From NCBI GenBank assembly GCA_903875225.1, contig CAIQVJ010000095.1:1-64000 (forward strand): a stretch of DNA of 64,000 nucleotides, written 5' to 3'. The stretch comes from an uncultured Pseudomonadota bacterium. Lineage in GTDB: Bacteria > Myxococcota_A > UBA796 > SXON01. Shown here piece after piece: positions 34,373 through 43,253 of this stretch. Below the pieces are notes generated by a model, which was not told the DNA's origin, made no database searches, and saw nothing but the letters and a program-made list of their open reading frames with translations. Made by a program: the position numbers and the translations under genes. The number at the start of each line of letters is the position of its first letter. Positions within the stretch are counted from its first letter, which is position 1.

Positions 34373-34957
34373 TCAGTCGCGGACGTCCATCTTCCCGTCG
34401 CCGTCGTTGTCCTTGCCGGTCTTTTCGACATCGCCCTTGTCGTTCAGGTACTCCCAGAAGTCCACGACACCGTCGCCGTTCGTGTCGCGTTCCTTGCGGC
34501 GCACCTTTCCGGACTCGTAGTACTTGAAGAGATCGAAGGTGCCGTTCCAGTCGGTGTCGATCTCGGAGTACGAGCGGTTTCCGCTGATGTAGTGGTCCAC
34601 CCAGTCCGCGCGACCGTCGAAGTCGCCGTCCATCTCCTCCTGCACGCGCAGTCCGGCGTCGTCGAACGTGGTGCGGACGTCGATCTTGCCGTCGCGGTTC
34701 AGGTCGGTCTCCTTGCGTACCAGGAGGCGGCTCGCGCCCTCCCGGTCCCGCCAGTAGTTCGTGACCTCTGCCTTGCCGTCACCGTTCAGGTCCACCTTCT
34801 CTTCGGTGAGGCCATCAGACGTGGGCTTGGAGCCCAGGATCTGCGCGGTGCCGGACCCCGGGAGCGCCGGGGCGTTCGGATCGGTCGTCGTCTTGGTCTT
34901 CTTCGCCCCCATCATCAGGAGGCAGAGCGGGATCAGCAGCAACGCGCGGGAACGCAT
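34373..34957 (-). CDS. Secreted EF-hand-type calcium-binding repeat protein
   Basis: The 194-residue product starts MRSRALLLIPLCLLMMGA, a signal peptide. Six Asp-rich loops follow at regular spacing of about 20-26 residues: DLNGDGKAEV, DLNRDGKIDV, DGDFDGRADW, DTDWNGTFDL, DTNGDGVVDF and DNDGDGKMDV. They resemble EF-hand or dockerin-type calcium loops. The intervening segments (TNYWRDREGASRLLVRKE and similar) are beta-like, as in MORN-like or FG-GAP repeats. GGAG lies five bases before ATG 34957. It is divergent from the signalling operon starting at 35145. Likely a periplasmic or surface protein stabilised by calcium. Confidence 0.78.
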   Translation of the reverse strand: MRSRALLLIPLCLLMMGAKKTKTTTDPNAPALPGSGTAQILGSKPTSDGLTEEKVDLNGDGKAEVTNYWRDREGASRLLVRKETDLNRDGKIDVRTTFDDAGLRVQEEMDGDFDGRADWVDHYISGNRSYSEIDTDWNGTFDLFKYYESGKVRRKERDTNGDGVVDFWEYLNDKGDVEKTGKDNDGDGKMDVRD

Positions 34958-35144
34958 GGACACTCCAAAGGGCGATATGAAGACGCGGGCAATGAAGCAC
35001 CGCGCCATAGACGGCGTGGGCGTATCGCGTCTGCTTATCCGGTGCTTGCCCCGGGATGCAACGGCCGAAGGATCGTCCGACGGCGTTCGGTCGAACACCG
35101 GCTCGCGGTCGCGCGTGATAGGGGCCAACGGTTCTGGAGACTCT

Positions 35145-36332
35145 TTGTCTACCTCTGGTGCAACAGCCGAGCGCCGCAAACACCTGCTGCTGGTGGACGA
35201 TGAGCCCGTCATCCTGCAGGTGCTCAAGGCGGTGTTCGAAGGCGAGCCCTACCGCCTCACCAGCGTCGCCAATGGCCGCGACGCGCTGGCGGTGATCGCC
35301 GCCGGCACCGTGGATCTGATCATCACGGACAAGAACCTGCCCGACGTCGGGGGGATCGAGATCCTGCGCGCCGCCAAGGCCAAGGAGCCGCTCATCGAGG
35401 TGATCATCCTCACCGGGTACGGATCGTTGGACACGGCGCTCACCGCGCTGGAGCTCGACGCATTCGACTACGTGCTCAAGCCGCTCAACAACGTGTTCGA
35501 CATCCGGAACAAGGTCCGGAAGGCCGACCAGAAGCAGCAGATGGCGCTGGAGAACCGGCGACTCATCCTGGAGCTCTCGCGGAAGAACGGGGAGCTGGAG
35601 GCCGCGCTCGAAGAGGCACGCGGGCTGCAGGCCGAGCTGATCCAATCCGAGAAGCTCGCGGGGATCGGCACGCTCGCGGCCGGCATCGCCCACGAGATCA
35701 GCTCCCCCCTGTTCGGGATCCTCGGGCTCGCGGAGGCGATCACCGACGAGCAGGATCTGCCCCTGGCCCAGGGCTATGCGCGGGACGTCGTGGAGTACTG
35801 CCGCACCATCCGCGACATCGTCGTGGATCTCTCGAGCTATTCGCGCTCGGCCACCCACGAGTACCTCACCTCCGTGGAGCTCGCGAAGGTGATCGGAGAT
35901 GCGCTCAAGCTCGTGGAGCGCTCGGCGCCCGTGGAACACGTCACGTTCAGGACGGAGATCGAGCCCGGGCTCTACCTGAACGCCCGCACGAACGAGATCC
36001 AGCAGATCTTCGTGAACCTCATCAAGAACGCGGCCGAGGCGGTGAACGATGCGCATTTGAGCGGGGGCGGCTCGGTGGTCGTGAAGGCGGGGCGGACGGA
36101 CGGCGCGATCTGGGCGCGTGTGGAGGACAATGGACCGGGCATCCCGGAAGACCGCGTGCGGCTCATCTTCGACCCCTTCTACACGACGAAGCCTGCCGGA
36201 AAGGGCACGGGCCTCGGTCTGAACATCGTCTACCGCATCATGACCAAGTACCGAGGCCAGGTGCAGGTGCAGAGCAAGCCCGGCGAAGGAACGCAGTTCT
36301 CGCTCCGCTTTCCTGTCGACAGCAGGCAGTAG
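35145..36332 (+). CDS. Response regulator-histidine kinase fusion
   Basis: The 395-residue protein has a CheY-like receiver at the N-terminus (LLLVDDEPVILQVL, phospho-Asp in LIITDKNLPDVGG, Lys in FDYVLKPL), a coiled-coil linker and a kinase core. The core has HisKA AAGIAHEISSPLFGILGLAE, N-box NLIKNAAEAV, G1 EDNGPGIP and G2 GKGTGLGLNIV. All catalytic residues are present. No membrane segment is seen, so it is a soluble kinase whose activity may be gated by receiver phosphorylation. TTG 35145 is chosen for its GGAGA seven bases upstream; an in-frame ATG at 34977 would add a low-complexity N-terminus. It leads an operon with a HAMP kinase and a FecR-domain protein. Confidence 0.82.
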   Translation: MSTSGATAERRKHLLLVDDEPVILQVLKAVFEGEPYRLTSVANGRDALAVIAAGTVDLIITDKNLPDVGGIEILRAAKAKEPLIEVIILTGYGSLDTALTALELDAFDYVLKPLNNVFDIRNKVRKADQKQQMALENRRLILELSRKNGELEAALEEARGLQAELIQSEKLAGIGTLAAGIAHEISSPLFGILGLAEAITDEQDLPLAQGYARDVVEYCRTIRDIVVDLSSYSRSATHEYLTSVELAKVIGDALKLVERSAPVEHVTFRTEIEPGLYLNARTNEIQQIFVNLIKNAAEAVNDAHLSGGGSVVVKAGRTDGAIWARVEDNGPGIPEDRVRLIFDPFYTTKPAGKGTGLGLNIVYRIMTKYRGQVQVQSKPGEGTQFSLRFPVDSRQ

Positions 36333-36338
36333 CCTGCC

Positions 36339-38117
36339 GTGCGCCTCGGGCTGCGCCTCGGGCTGATCCTCGCGCTGGTGGGCGTCGTCCCCCTTGCGGG
36401 GCTCGCGCTCGCGGCGAGCGGCGCGGCCAGGTCGTGGCTGGTCAGCGCCGCCGTCGAGTTCCAGGTGGACGACGCCGGCATGCTCGCCTCGGTGATCGCG
36501 CGACAGCTCGCTGACACCGAGCGCGTACTCCAGCTGCAGCTCGGCAACTATCAGCTGGCCACCGCCTCGCCCCAGGTGCAGCAGGCCTTCCTGATATCCA
36601 CCTACCGCCTCTTCCCCGAGCTGGACGTCGCGTTCCTGCTCGATGCCGCGGGCAACGACCTCGTCCCACCCGTCTACCAGTCCGTGAACGACGAGGTGCA
36701 GGTGACTGGCCACGCGCTCATGGCGCCCGAGCGCATCGCCGAGGTACGCGAGGCCATCTTCCGGCGCCCGACCGAGGCCTCCGTGTGGGGCTCGCCTCGC
36801 CCCCAGGCGGGTTCGAGCCCCGCGGCGCTCACGGCGGTGTTTGTCTCGCCCTGGGGGGATGGAACGCGGCTCGGCGTCGAGGTCTCCCTGTCCGGCGTCT
36901 CGTCCCGGTTGCGGGCCATGGCGCGGCAGGACCGCGAGGTGGTGCTGTTCTCGCTCGACGGCGTCGAACTCGTTCAGGCTGGACCGGTCGACCTCGTGGA
37001 CGCCGAGTCGTTTCGTCCGCTGCTGGGCACGGTCTCCGCGGACCTCCGCTACAGGCCGGCGAGCGGCCAGGAGGTGCTGGGTGCCCTCGCCAGGGTGCCC
37101 GGGCAGAACCTCGCGGTCGCTCTTGCCACGCCGGTCCGTTCACTCGATGCTGCAGCGGAGGAGATCCGAACCCGAACCTCCTACATCGCCGGGGTCACGT
37201 TGCTCGCCGCGATGGTGTTCGGCCGGATGCTCTCGCGCTCCGTCACCGACGCCGTGCGCTCGCTCCGCGACGCCTCCGCGCGCATGGGCTCGGGTGACCT
37301 CGCCTCGCGCGTCGATCTGCAGCGCACCGACGAGCTCGGAGAGCTCGCGACGGCTTTCAACAAGATGGCTGGATCGCTGCAGCAGAACCAGGAGGATCTT
37401 GGGAGGAAGAACGCAGAGATCGCCGCATTCAACGTCGAGCTTCAGGCCCGGGTGGAGCGGCGCACGGCCCAGTTGCGGGCGGCCCAGGCGAGCCTGGTGC
37501 AGTCCAGACAGCTCGCGGCGGTGGCGGAGCTCTCGGCCGGACTGACGCACGAGTTGAACAACCCGCTGGCCGGGGTGGTGGGGCTGCTCCAGGTGTTGAA
37601 GGCGCGGGCGGGGTCGGATGCGCTCCTCGATGCCGCGGAGCGGGAGGCCCTGCGGTGCACCGAGATCGTCGCCCGGCTCGGCCGGTTCACGCAGGGGCCC
37701 GCGCAGCCCGGGGACGGTGCGGAACGAGAGGACGTGGATGTCCACCTGCTCCTCGGCGATCTGCTCGCACTGTTGGCCGGCGGCATGCGCGAGCGGCAGA
37801 TCACCGTGCACCATCGCATCGGCTCGCTGCACGTGCGGGGCGAGCAGTCGGCGCTCGGACGCGCACTCGGACAGTTGGTCGCTGCCGTGCGCACGCTTGC
37901 CGCAGAGGGAGCTACGCTGGACATCCGCAGCGAGGGCAGGCAGTTGATCGTCTCGGTGCAGCCGGTGCTCGCCTCCCAGGACGACTGGCGCGCGGCGTCG
38001 CTGGGATTCTGGGCCGCTCGCAAGGTGTTCGAGGAGCATGGTGCGATCGTGGAAGAGCCGCAGGAGCGATCCGGACTGGTCCGCTGGATCGTACGGTTCC
38101 CCGGGAGTCAGTCGTGA
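36339..38117 (+). CDS. HAMP-domain sensor kinase with decayed ATPase domain
   Basis: The 592-residue protein has two membrane segments (about residues 5-28 and 282-300) around a periplasmic Cache-like sensor, then HAMP (SVTDAVRSLRDASARMGSG) and a coiled coil. A HisKA box follows with the phospho-accepting His in LSAGLTHELNNPLAG. The following region should be a HATPase domain, but N-box Asn, DxGxG and GxGLGL are not found; the equivalent stretch reads LGRALGQLVAAVRTL, then a short C-terminus. It may be a phospho-acceptor for a partner kinase, such as the upstream hybrid. It starts six bases after the hybrid kinase stop and overlaps the region where the FecR gene begins. Confidence 0.8.
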   Translation: MRLGLRLGLILALVGVVPLAGLALAASGAARSWLVSAAVEFQVDDAGMLASVIARQLADTERVLQLQLGNYQLATASPQVQQAFLISTYRLFPELDVAFLLDAAGNDLVPPVYQSVNDEVQVTGHALMAPERIAEVREAIFRRPTEASVWGSPRPQAGSSPAALTAVFVSPWGDGTRLGVEVSLSGVSSRLRAMARQDREVVLFSLDGVELVQAGPVDLVDAESFRPLLGTVSADLRYRPASGQEVLGALARVPGQNLAVALATPVRSLDAAAEEIRTRTSYIAGVTLLAAMVFGRMLSRSVTDAVRSLRDASARMGSGDLASRVDLQRTDELGELATAFNKMAGSLQQNQEDLGRKNAEIAAFNVELQARVERRTAQLRAAQASLVQSRQLAAVAELSAGLTHELNNPLAGVVGLLQVLKARAGSDALLDAAEREALRCTEIVARLGRFTQGPAQPGDGAEREDVDVHLLLGDLLALLAGGMRERQITVHHRIGSLHVRGEQSALGRALGQLVAAVRTLAAEGATLDIRSEGRQLIVSVQPVLASQDDWRAASLGFWAARKVFEEHGAIVEEPQERSGLVRWIVRFPGSQS

Positions 38118-38128
38118 GCGGAGTGTCC

Positions 38129-38968
38129 ATGAACGGTGAGGTGCGTGCGTTCCTTGCGCTGGTGGTCATCGCGGTGCTGGGCTGGGTCGGGTACCAGATG
38201 CTGTTCAGCGACAGCACGACGCTGCAGGTCGTGCTCGAGGACGTTCGGGGCAAGGTGGAGGTCGAGTCCCGGGGCGAGCGGGCGCCGGCCGCGGTCGGGG
38301 CCCAGATTGGCGCGTCGGATCGGCTGGTCTCCGGCGCCGATGGACAGGCAGTCCTGGCGTTCGGAGACCAGAACAAGGTCACCCTGGAGCCCAACACCAG
38401 TGTACAGGTCACGAGCGTGGATGCCACCGGCGTGCGCCTCTCGCTCGAAGATGGGCGGGTGCAGGCAACGATCCGGCCGGGCGGCCGCGGGCTCGGAATC
38501 ACGGCGGGCGGGCGGACGGTGCAGGCGAGCGATGCGGACTTCGCCGTAGCGCGAACGGCGGATGGCGTTGGCGTCGAGAGCACTCGCGGGGCGGTGACCG
38601 TGGATGGAACCGAGGTGAAGGCCGGCCAGCGAACGCTCCTGCCCAGGGACGGAACGCCACTGCAAATGCCGACTTCAGATGTGCTCCTCCTTCAGATGGC
38701 CTGGCCCACCGAGCAGCGGACGGTGGCGGGGACCGTGCGGGTCCAGGGTACGACCGAGCCCGGCGCACGGGTCCGTGCCAAAACCGCGGCGGGTACGGCG
38801 GAAGCCACCGCGGGGCGGGACGGTGCGTTCAGCGTGGACGTGATGCTGGCCGAGGGCGAGAACGCCGTGGCTGTCGAGTCCGTCAACATTTTCGGGCAGG
38901 TGGCGAAGGCAGATTGGCGGGTCGCCCGGGACTCCACGCCCCCGTCGATCGGCGTGCGGATCGAGTAG
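38129..38968 (+). CDS. FecR-domain membrane-anchored protein
   Basis: The 279-residue product has an N-terminal membrane anchor (FLALVVIAVLGWVGYQMLF) and then a FecR-type domain (VRGKVEVESRG, LVSGADGQAVLAFGDQNKVTLEPNTSVQV, STRGAVTVDGTEVKAGQ). A C-terminal Ig-like module follows (AGTVRVQGTTEPGARV through EGENAVAVESVN). FecR domains in iron signalling relay a signal to a sigma factor, but many stand-alone versions are of unknown role. ATG 38129 has GGAG at five bases; a GTG at 38114 overlapping the previous stop is an alternative. It is probably the periplasmic output or sensor partner of the upstream kinases. Confidence 0.8.
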   Translation: MNGEVRAFLALVVIAVLGWVGYQMLFSDSTTLQVVLEDVRGKVEVESRGERAPAAVGAQIGASDRLVSGADGQAVLAFGDQNKVTLEPNTSVQVTSVDATGVRLSLEDGRVQATIRPGGRGLGITAGGRTVQASDADFAVARTADGVGVESTRGAVTVDGTEVKAGQRTLLPRDGTPLQMPTSDVLLLQMAWPTEQRTVAGTVRVQGTTEPGARVRAKTAAGTAEATAGRDGAFSVDVMLAEGENAVAVESVNIFGQVAKADWRVARDSTPPSIGVRIE

Positions 38969-39053
38969 CGAACCGGCCTCGGAAAAAAACGCGTGACGGT
39001 CGGTACAACAACGTATGTCCTGTGCGGGAGACACGTCGTATCTGCGCCGCACC

Positions 39054-40580
39054 ATGTCAATCCTCGCTGGTGACCTCCTCAACCCCGCGCCGGTGAGCAC
39101 CTTGCGCGAGGCGCTGGATCGGATCGGCGGCAAGTCCGATGTCTGGCTCACGGTTCACGCCGGAGTGAACCGGCAGACGTTCGGCGGTGCCGTCCTGTCG
39201 CGGCTCGCTCGTTGCTGGGCGCGGTCGTTGCGAGAGGCTGGAGTGCAGCGCGGCGACCGCGTCGCGCTCCTTCTCCCGAACGACATCCCGTTCGTGGCAG
39301 CGTTCTTCGGCTGTCAGTACCTCGGCGCGGTACCCGTGCCGCTGGCCTGGCCGGTCTCGCTCCTCGATCTGAACCGGGTGCTCGACTCGCTCGGGCCTCT
39401 CGTCGCCAACGCAGCCCCGCGCGTGATCGTCACCACCCCCGCGGTGGCGTCGATGAAGCCCTTCGGCCTGCCTGCGGTGGTCGCGCCCCATCCGGTGCCC
39501 GCCCGCGGCCTGGTCGCTCCGGCCAAGGACGATCCGGCGTTCATCCAGTACACGTCCGGTAGTCTCGGGCGTCCCCGGGGCGTGGTCATCACCCAGCAGG
39601 CCGCGGTGGCGAGCGCCTGGAGCATGGGCCAGGCGCTCGGAGTGGGTCGTCAGGACGTGGGTGTGTCGTGGCTGCCCCTCTTCCACGACATGGGCCTCGT
39701 CGGCGGACTGCTGTGCCCGCTGCTCTACCGGTTCCCGCTTCACCTGATGTCGCCCGGGGAGTTCCTGCTCCACCCGCGGCGCTGGCTCCGGCTCATCTCG
39801 GAGGAGAAGGGCACGGTCGCCACAGCACCCGATTTCGCCTATGCGCTCTGCGCCCGGCGGGTCAAGGACCTCGCTGGGCTCGACCTCTCCTCCTGGCGTC
39901 ACGCCCTGAGCGGGTCGGAGCCGGTGCACCGCTCCACGCTCGACGCGTTCGCCGAGCAGTTCGCGCCGACAGGCTTCTCGGCTCGCGCGCTCAAGCCCGT
40001 GTACGGCCTCGCCGAAAACACGCTGGGCGTGTGCTTCGGGGATGGTGAGGAGCCGGATGCCGAGTGGCAGGGGCGCACCATCTGTTCGGTCGGCCGGCCG
40101 ATCCCTGGCATGGAGGTGCAGATCTCGGAGTCGGGAGAGGTGCTGGTGCGCGGACCTTCGCGCATGACCGTCTATTTCCGCGATCCGGAGGCCACAGCCC
40201 GCACGGTCCGGGACGGATGGCTCCACACCGGCGACCTCGGCTTCATCTGTGATGGTCGCCTGTACCTCACGGGCCGCGAGAAGGATCTCGTCATCCAGAA
40301 CGGCCGGAAGTTCCATCCCTACGACATCGAGCGCATCGCGGCCGCAGCGGTCGATGCGATGCCGAACGGCGCCGCGGCGTTCGCAGACGCAGACGAGGCG
40401 CTGGTCGTGGTGGTCGAGACGCGAGAGCAGCTGGACGACGTGGAGAAGCGCGTGCGGGGTGAACTGATGGCTGCGCTCGGCGTGCGCCCCAGTCGCGTCG
40501 TGCAGGTGGGGCTCGGTGAGCTTCCGAGGACGAGCAGCGGCAAGCTCCGTAGGAACGCGTGCGTGGAGCGGTTCACATGA
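39054..40580 (+). CDS. Fatty acyl-AMP ligase (FAAL-like adenylate-forming enzyme)
   Basis: The 508-residue enzyme has all adenylate-forming motifs: P-loop FIQYTSGSLGRPRGVV (about residue 162), WLPLFHDMGLVGG as in FAAL/FadD32 proteins, VYGLAENTLGVCF, HTGDLGF, GREKDLVIQNGRKFHPYDIE and the C-terminal Lys in LPRTSSGKLRRNA. The FHDMGL and HPYDIE forms favour FAAL over acyl-CoA synthetase. Such enzymes activate a fatty acid to acyl-AMP and load it onto an acyl carrier protein, and a carrier gene lies two genes downstream. The start is ambiguous (ATG 39015 is in frame). Its stop overlaps the next ATG (ATGA). Confidence 0.87.
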   Translation: MSILAGDLLNPAPVSTLREALDRIGGKSDVWLTVHAGVNRQTFGGAVLSRLARCWARSLREAGVQRGDRVALLLPNDIPFVAAFFGCQYLGAVPVPLAWPVSLLDLNRVLDSLGPLVANAAPRVIVTTPAVASMKPFGLPAVVAPHPVPARGLVAPAKDDPAFIQYTSGSLGRPRGVVITQQAAVASAWSMGQALGVGRQDVGVSWLPLFHDMGLVGGLLCPLLYRFPLHLMSPGEFLLHPRRWLRLISEEKGTVATAPDFAYALCARRVKDLAGLDLSSWRHALSGSEPVHRSTLDAFAEQFAPTGFSARALKPVYGLAENTLGVCFGDGEEPDAEWQGRTICSVGRPIPGMEVQISESGEVLVRGPSRMTVYFRDPEATARTVRDGWLHTGDLGFICDGRLYLTGREKDLVIQNGRKFHPYDIERIAAAAVDAMPNGAAAFADADEALVVVVETREQLDDVEKRVRGELMAALGVRPSRVVQVGLGELPRTSSGKLRRNACVERFT

Positions 40581-41569
40581 ACACGCTCGTGCTCGGCTCC
40601 GCCGGTTTCCTGGGGCTCAACCTCGTGGACGCCCTCCGGGCGGCCGGGCTCGATCCCCTTTGCGCCCGTAGAAAGCGTACGAACGTGATCCCACTGCGGT
40701 CGCGTCGGGCCCGGATGGTGAACGTCGATCTCGACGATGCCGCCTCGATCCGGGAGGCCATGACGGGTATCGACGTGGTGTTCCACCTGGCGGGTCACTA
40801 CCCCCGGCACTCGCAGGACGGCCTCGTCGCGATGGAGACAGGCCTGCGCCAGATGCAGAACGTGCTCGATGCGGGCGCAGAAGCCGGCATCAAGCGGATG
40901 GTGTACGTGTCGAGCACCGCGACGGTCGCGCCGAGCCCGTCGGGGTACTCCACGGAGAGCGACGTCTTCCTGGTCGCGCCGGGGTTCGGGGTCTACCACG
41001 ACCTGAAGTGGCTGATGGAGCGCCGGGCCGCCGCGGAGCGGAGGTACGAAGTCCGTATCGCCTGCCCGGGCGCCTGTATCGGGCCGTGGGACCTGCGCCT
41101 CGGGACCTCCGCGCTGGTCGTCGCCGCGGCTCGCCGCCTCGACGTGGCCCACCCCGACGGTATCGTCGCGGTCGTCGACTCGGCAGACGCTGCGAAGGGC
41201 ATCATGCAGCAGGGTCTGCTCGCCGACGCACCCGCCCGTGCGCTGCTGGTCGGCGGAAACTACCGGCTTCACGCGATGCGTGTCGCCCTGCACGAACGGT
41301 ACGGCGTTCCCGCGCCCGGCGCGCCGATCGGCGCATCGGAAGCCAAGGCGCTCGCCGACGCCGAGGAGAGCCGCGCGCTGCGCGAGCATCGCCGCGGCGC
41401 CCTCTCCAGGGAGATCGTGGATCTCATCGTCCACGGCCTGCCGATCGATGCTTCGCTCGCCACCCGCGCGCTCGGCATCACCTGGTCCCCCCTCTCGACT
41501 ACCCTCGACCGCTTCGACGCCTGGGCGCGCCAGATGCGGATCATCCCACCCCTGGAGAACGTCGCATGA
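40577..41569 (+). CDS. NAD(P)-dependent epimerase/dehydratase-like SDR
   Basis: The 330-residue protein has the extended SDR Rossmann motif LVLGSAGFLGLNLVDAL (GxxGxxG) and VFHLAGHYP. The catalytic triad region is VYVSSTATVAP with YHDLKWLME (Tyr-x-x-x-Lys), and PGACIGPWD follows. It resembles 3-beta-hydroxysteroid dehydrogenase/dihydroflavonol reductase relatives that act on hydroxyl or keto groups. The position between an acyl-AMP ligase and a carrier protein suggests a carrier-bound acyl substrate, perhaps reducing or oxidising a beta-oxygen; that is inference. Both its start and its stop overlap neighbours by four bases. Confidence 0.85.
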   Translation: MNTLVLGSAGFLGLNLVDALRAAGLDPLCARRKRTNVIPLRSRRARMVNVDLDDAASIREAMTGIDVVFHLAGHYPRHSQDGLVAMETGLRQMQNVLDAGAEAGIKRMVYVSSTATVAPSPSGYSTESDVFLVAPGFGVYHDLKWLMERRAAAERRYEVRIACPGACIGPWDLRLGTSALVVAAARRLDVAHPDGIVAVVDSADAAKGIMQQGLLADAPARALLVGGNYRLHAMRVALHERYGVPAPGAPIGASEAKALADAEESRALREHRRGALSREIVDLIVHGLPIDASLATRALGITWSPLSTTLDRFDAWARQMRIIPPLENVA

Positions 41570-41811
41570 TCACCCCACAAGCTCAAGAAGACCGGGTTCG
41601 TCAGATCCTCTCTGACCTCACCAACGTTCCGCCCGCAGACATCCGTGCCGGCGACCGGTTGCGCGAGGATCTGGGCCTGGACTCGGTTGGCTCCATGGAG
41701 CTGCTCTCGATGCTGGCCGAGGAGTTCGACATCGACGTGGAGATGGAGGAGGCGGCCGCCGTGGCCGACGTGGCCGGCCTGATGGCGCTCGCCCGCAGGC
41801 ACCTCGGATGA
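41566..41811 (+). CDS. Acyl carrier protein
   Basis: The 81-residue protein has the carrier fold: helix I (EDRVRQILSDLT), the DRLREDLGLDSVGSMELLSM signature with the Ser that takes phosphopantetheine (about residue 41), acidic helix II-III and a terminal LMALARRHLG. Length is typical of a discrete ACP. It is not next to fatty-acid synthase genes but sits inside the FAAL/dehydrogenase/radical SAM locus, which makes it a dedicated carrier. ATGA overlaps occur on both sides, giving tight translational coupling. Confidence 0.93.
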   Translation: MITPQAQEDRVRQILSDLTNVPPADIRAGDRLREDLGLDSVGSMELLSMLAEEFDIDVEMEEAAAVADVAGLMALARRHLG

Positions 41812-43253
41812 TCGCCGCGTTCTGCGAGTCGCTCGACAAGTTCGCACGGGCGAACATCGACGCTCGGCGGATCGACGCGGCGCACAAGATCGAGCCCTCC
41901 ATCCTGCACGGCCTTGCGGAGCTGGGCGTTTTCGGCGCATCGATCCCCGAGGAGTACGGGGGCTCCGAGCTTGGGCTCGAGGGCGTCTGCGCGGTGGTCA
42001 CCGCGCTGGCAAGGCACGATCGCTCGGTCGCCACCACGGTCGGACTGCACCTGGGGCTCGGCACGCGGGGCCTCGTGGCGTTCGGCTCCGACGCGCTCAA
42101 GGAGCGCTGGCTGCCCGACATCGCGTCCGGCAAGAAGCTCGCCGCGTTCGCGACGACAGAGGCTGGCGCCGGCAGTGACCTCGCCGCGATCCGCACGCGC
42201 GGGATGGAGGAGGACGGCGCACTGGTCGTGAACGGGGAGAAGATCTACGTCACCAACGGCGGCCTCGCCGATGTGTACACGATCACGGCGTCTACGCCCG
42301 GCCTCGGCGGCGCGCGCAGGGGGCACAGCCTCCTGCTGCTCGAACGGGACGACGTGGGCGTGAAGCGTGGTGCCGAGGAGGACAAGCTCGGGCTGCGGGG
42401 CTCCTCCACCAACACGATGTACTTCGACGACGCCCGGATCCCGCTCGACCGGGTGATCGGTGTGGCCGGTGAGGGCATGACCCACCTGGCGCACGTGCTC
42501 GCCTGGGGGCGCACCGCCATGGCGGCGGGCTGCATCGGCAGCGCCACCGCGGCGCTGGAGGCAACAGTCGCCCACGTCGCGCATCGCCAGCAGTTCGGCA
42601 AGACCCTCGACGCGTTCGAGGTCGTGCAGGACCAGGTGTCCGAGATGGCCGCGACCCGCTTCGCCATGCAGGCGGTGGTCCACGCCGCGGCAACCGGGCC
42701 CCGGCTGCTGTCCGCCTCGACCACGGCGAAGATCCTCTGCAGCGAGGGGAGCTGGGACATCACCGACATGGCCATCCAGCTCCACGGCGGGTCCGGATAC
42801 ATCGAGGAGACGGGCATCGCGCTCATCCTCCGGGATGCACGCGTGACGCGCATCTTCGAGGGCGCCAACGACGTCCTGCGCACCCACCTCGGTCTCCTCG
42901 AGGCCACGGTGCCTGCTGAACGCGCCCGACTCGCTGGCCGATCCCCGCTCGGCGCGGTGGCCGATGCGCTCCACGACACGCTCACCGAGCTGCGGACCGA
43001 TGCGGCCCGTCGGTTCGGGATCAAGTTGGGGCGCCAGCAGCGCATCCTGCACCGGCTCGGTGAGCTGGCCCTCCTGCGCGACTCCTGCGATGCCGTCGTA
43101 GAGCTCGCGAGCGCGCCGGACGCCCCGTCCAACGCCATGGACCTCGCCTCCCGTTGGCTCCACGTGGCTCGCCTCCGGAGCCTTGCCCCCATCTCCGAGT
43201 TCGCCGACGCGTCCTCGCCCGTCCTCCCCTTTTCTGGAGTGGCCCACGCATGA
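41808..43253 (+). CDS. Acyl-CoA dehydrogenase-family flavoprotein (probably acyl-ACP)
   Basis: The 481-residue protein has acyl-CoA dehydrogenase hallmarks: ASIPEEYGGSELGLEG, FAD-binding FATTEAGAGSDLAAIRT, NGEKIYVTNGG, the GLRGSSTNTMYFDDARIP strand, RQQFGKTLDAF, QLHGGSGYIEETG and the catalytic Glu in RIFEGANDVLRTHLG. A C-terminal extension of about 90 residues exceeds the usual 380-390-residue form, as in very-long-chain types. In this locus the likely substrate is an acyl group on the adjacent carrier protein, introducing an alpha,beta double bond, as for ACP-dependent relatives in natural-product pathways. No electron-transfer flavoprotein genes are nearby. Confidence 0.88.
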   Translation: MIAAFCESLDKFARANIDARRIDAAHKIEPSILHGLAELGVFGASIPEEYGGSELGLEGVCAVVTALARHDRSVATTVGLHLGLGTRGLVAFGSDALKERWLPDIASGKKLAAFATTEAGAGSDLAAIRTRGMEEDGALVVNGEKIYVTNGGLADVYTITASTPGLGGARRGHSLLLLERDDVGVKRGAEEDKLGLRGSSTNTMYFDDARIPLDRVIGVAGEGMTHLAHVLAWGRTAMAAGCIGSATAALEATVAHVAHRQQFGKTLDAFEVVQDQVSEMAATRFAMQAVVHAAATGPRLLSASTTAKILCSEGSWDITDMAIQLHGGSGYIEETGIALILRDARVTRIFEGANDVLRTHLGLLEATVPAERARLAGRSPLGAVADALHDTLTELRTDAARRFGIKLGRQQRILHRLGELALLRDSCDAVVELASAPDAPSNAMDLASRWLHVARLRSLAPISEFADASSPVLPFSGVAHA

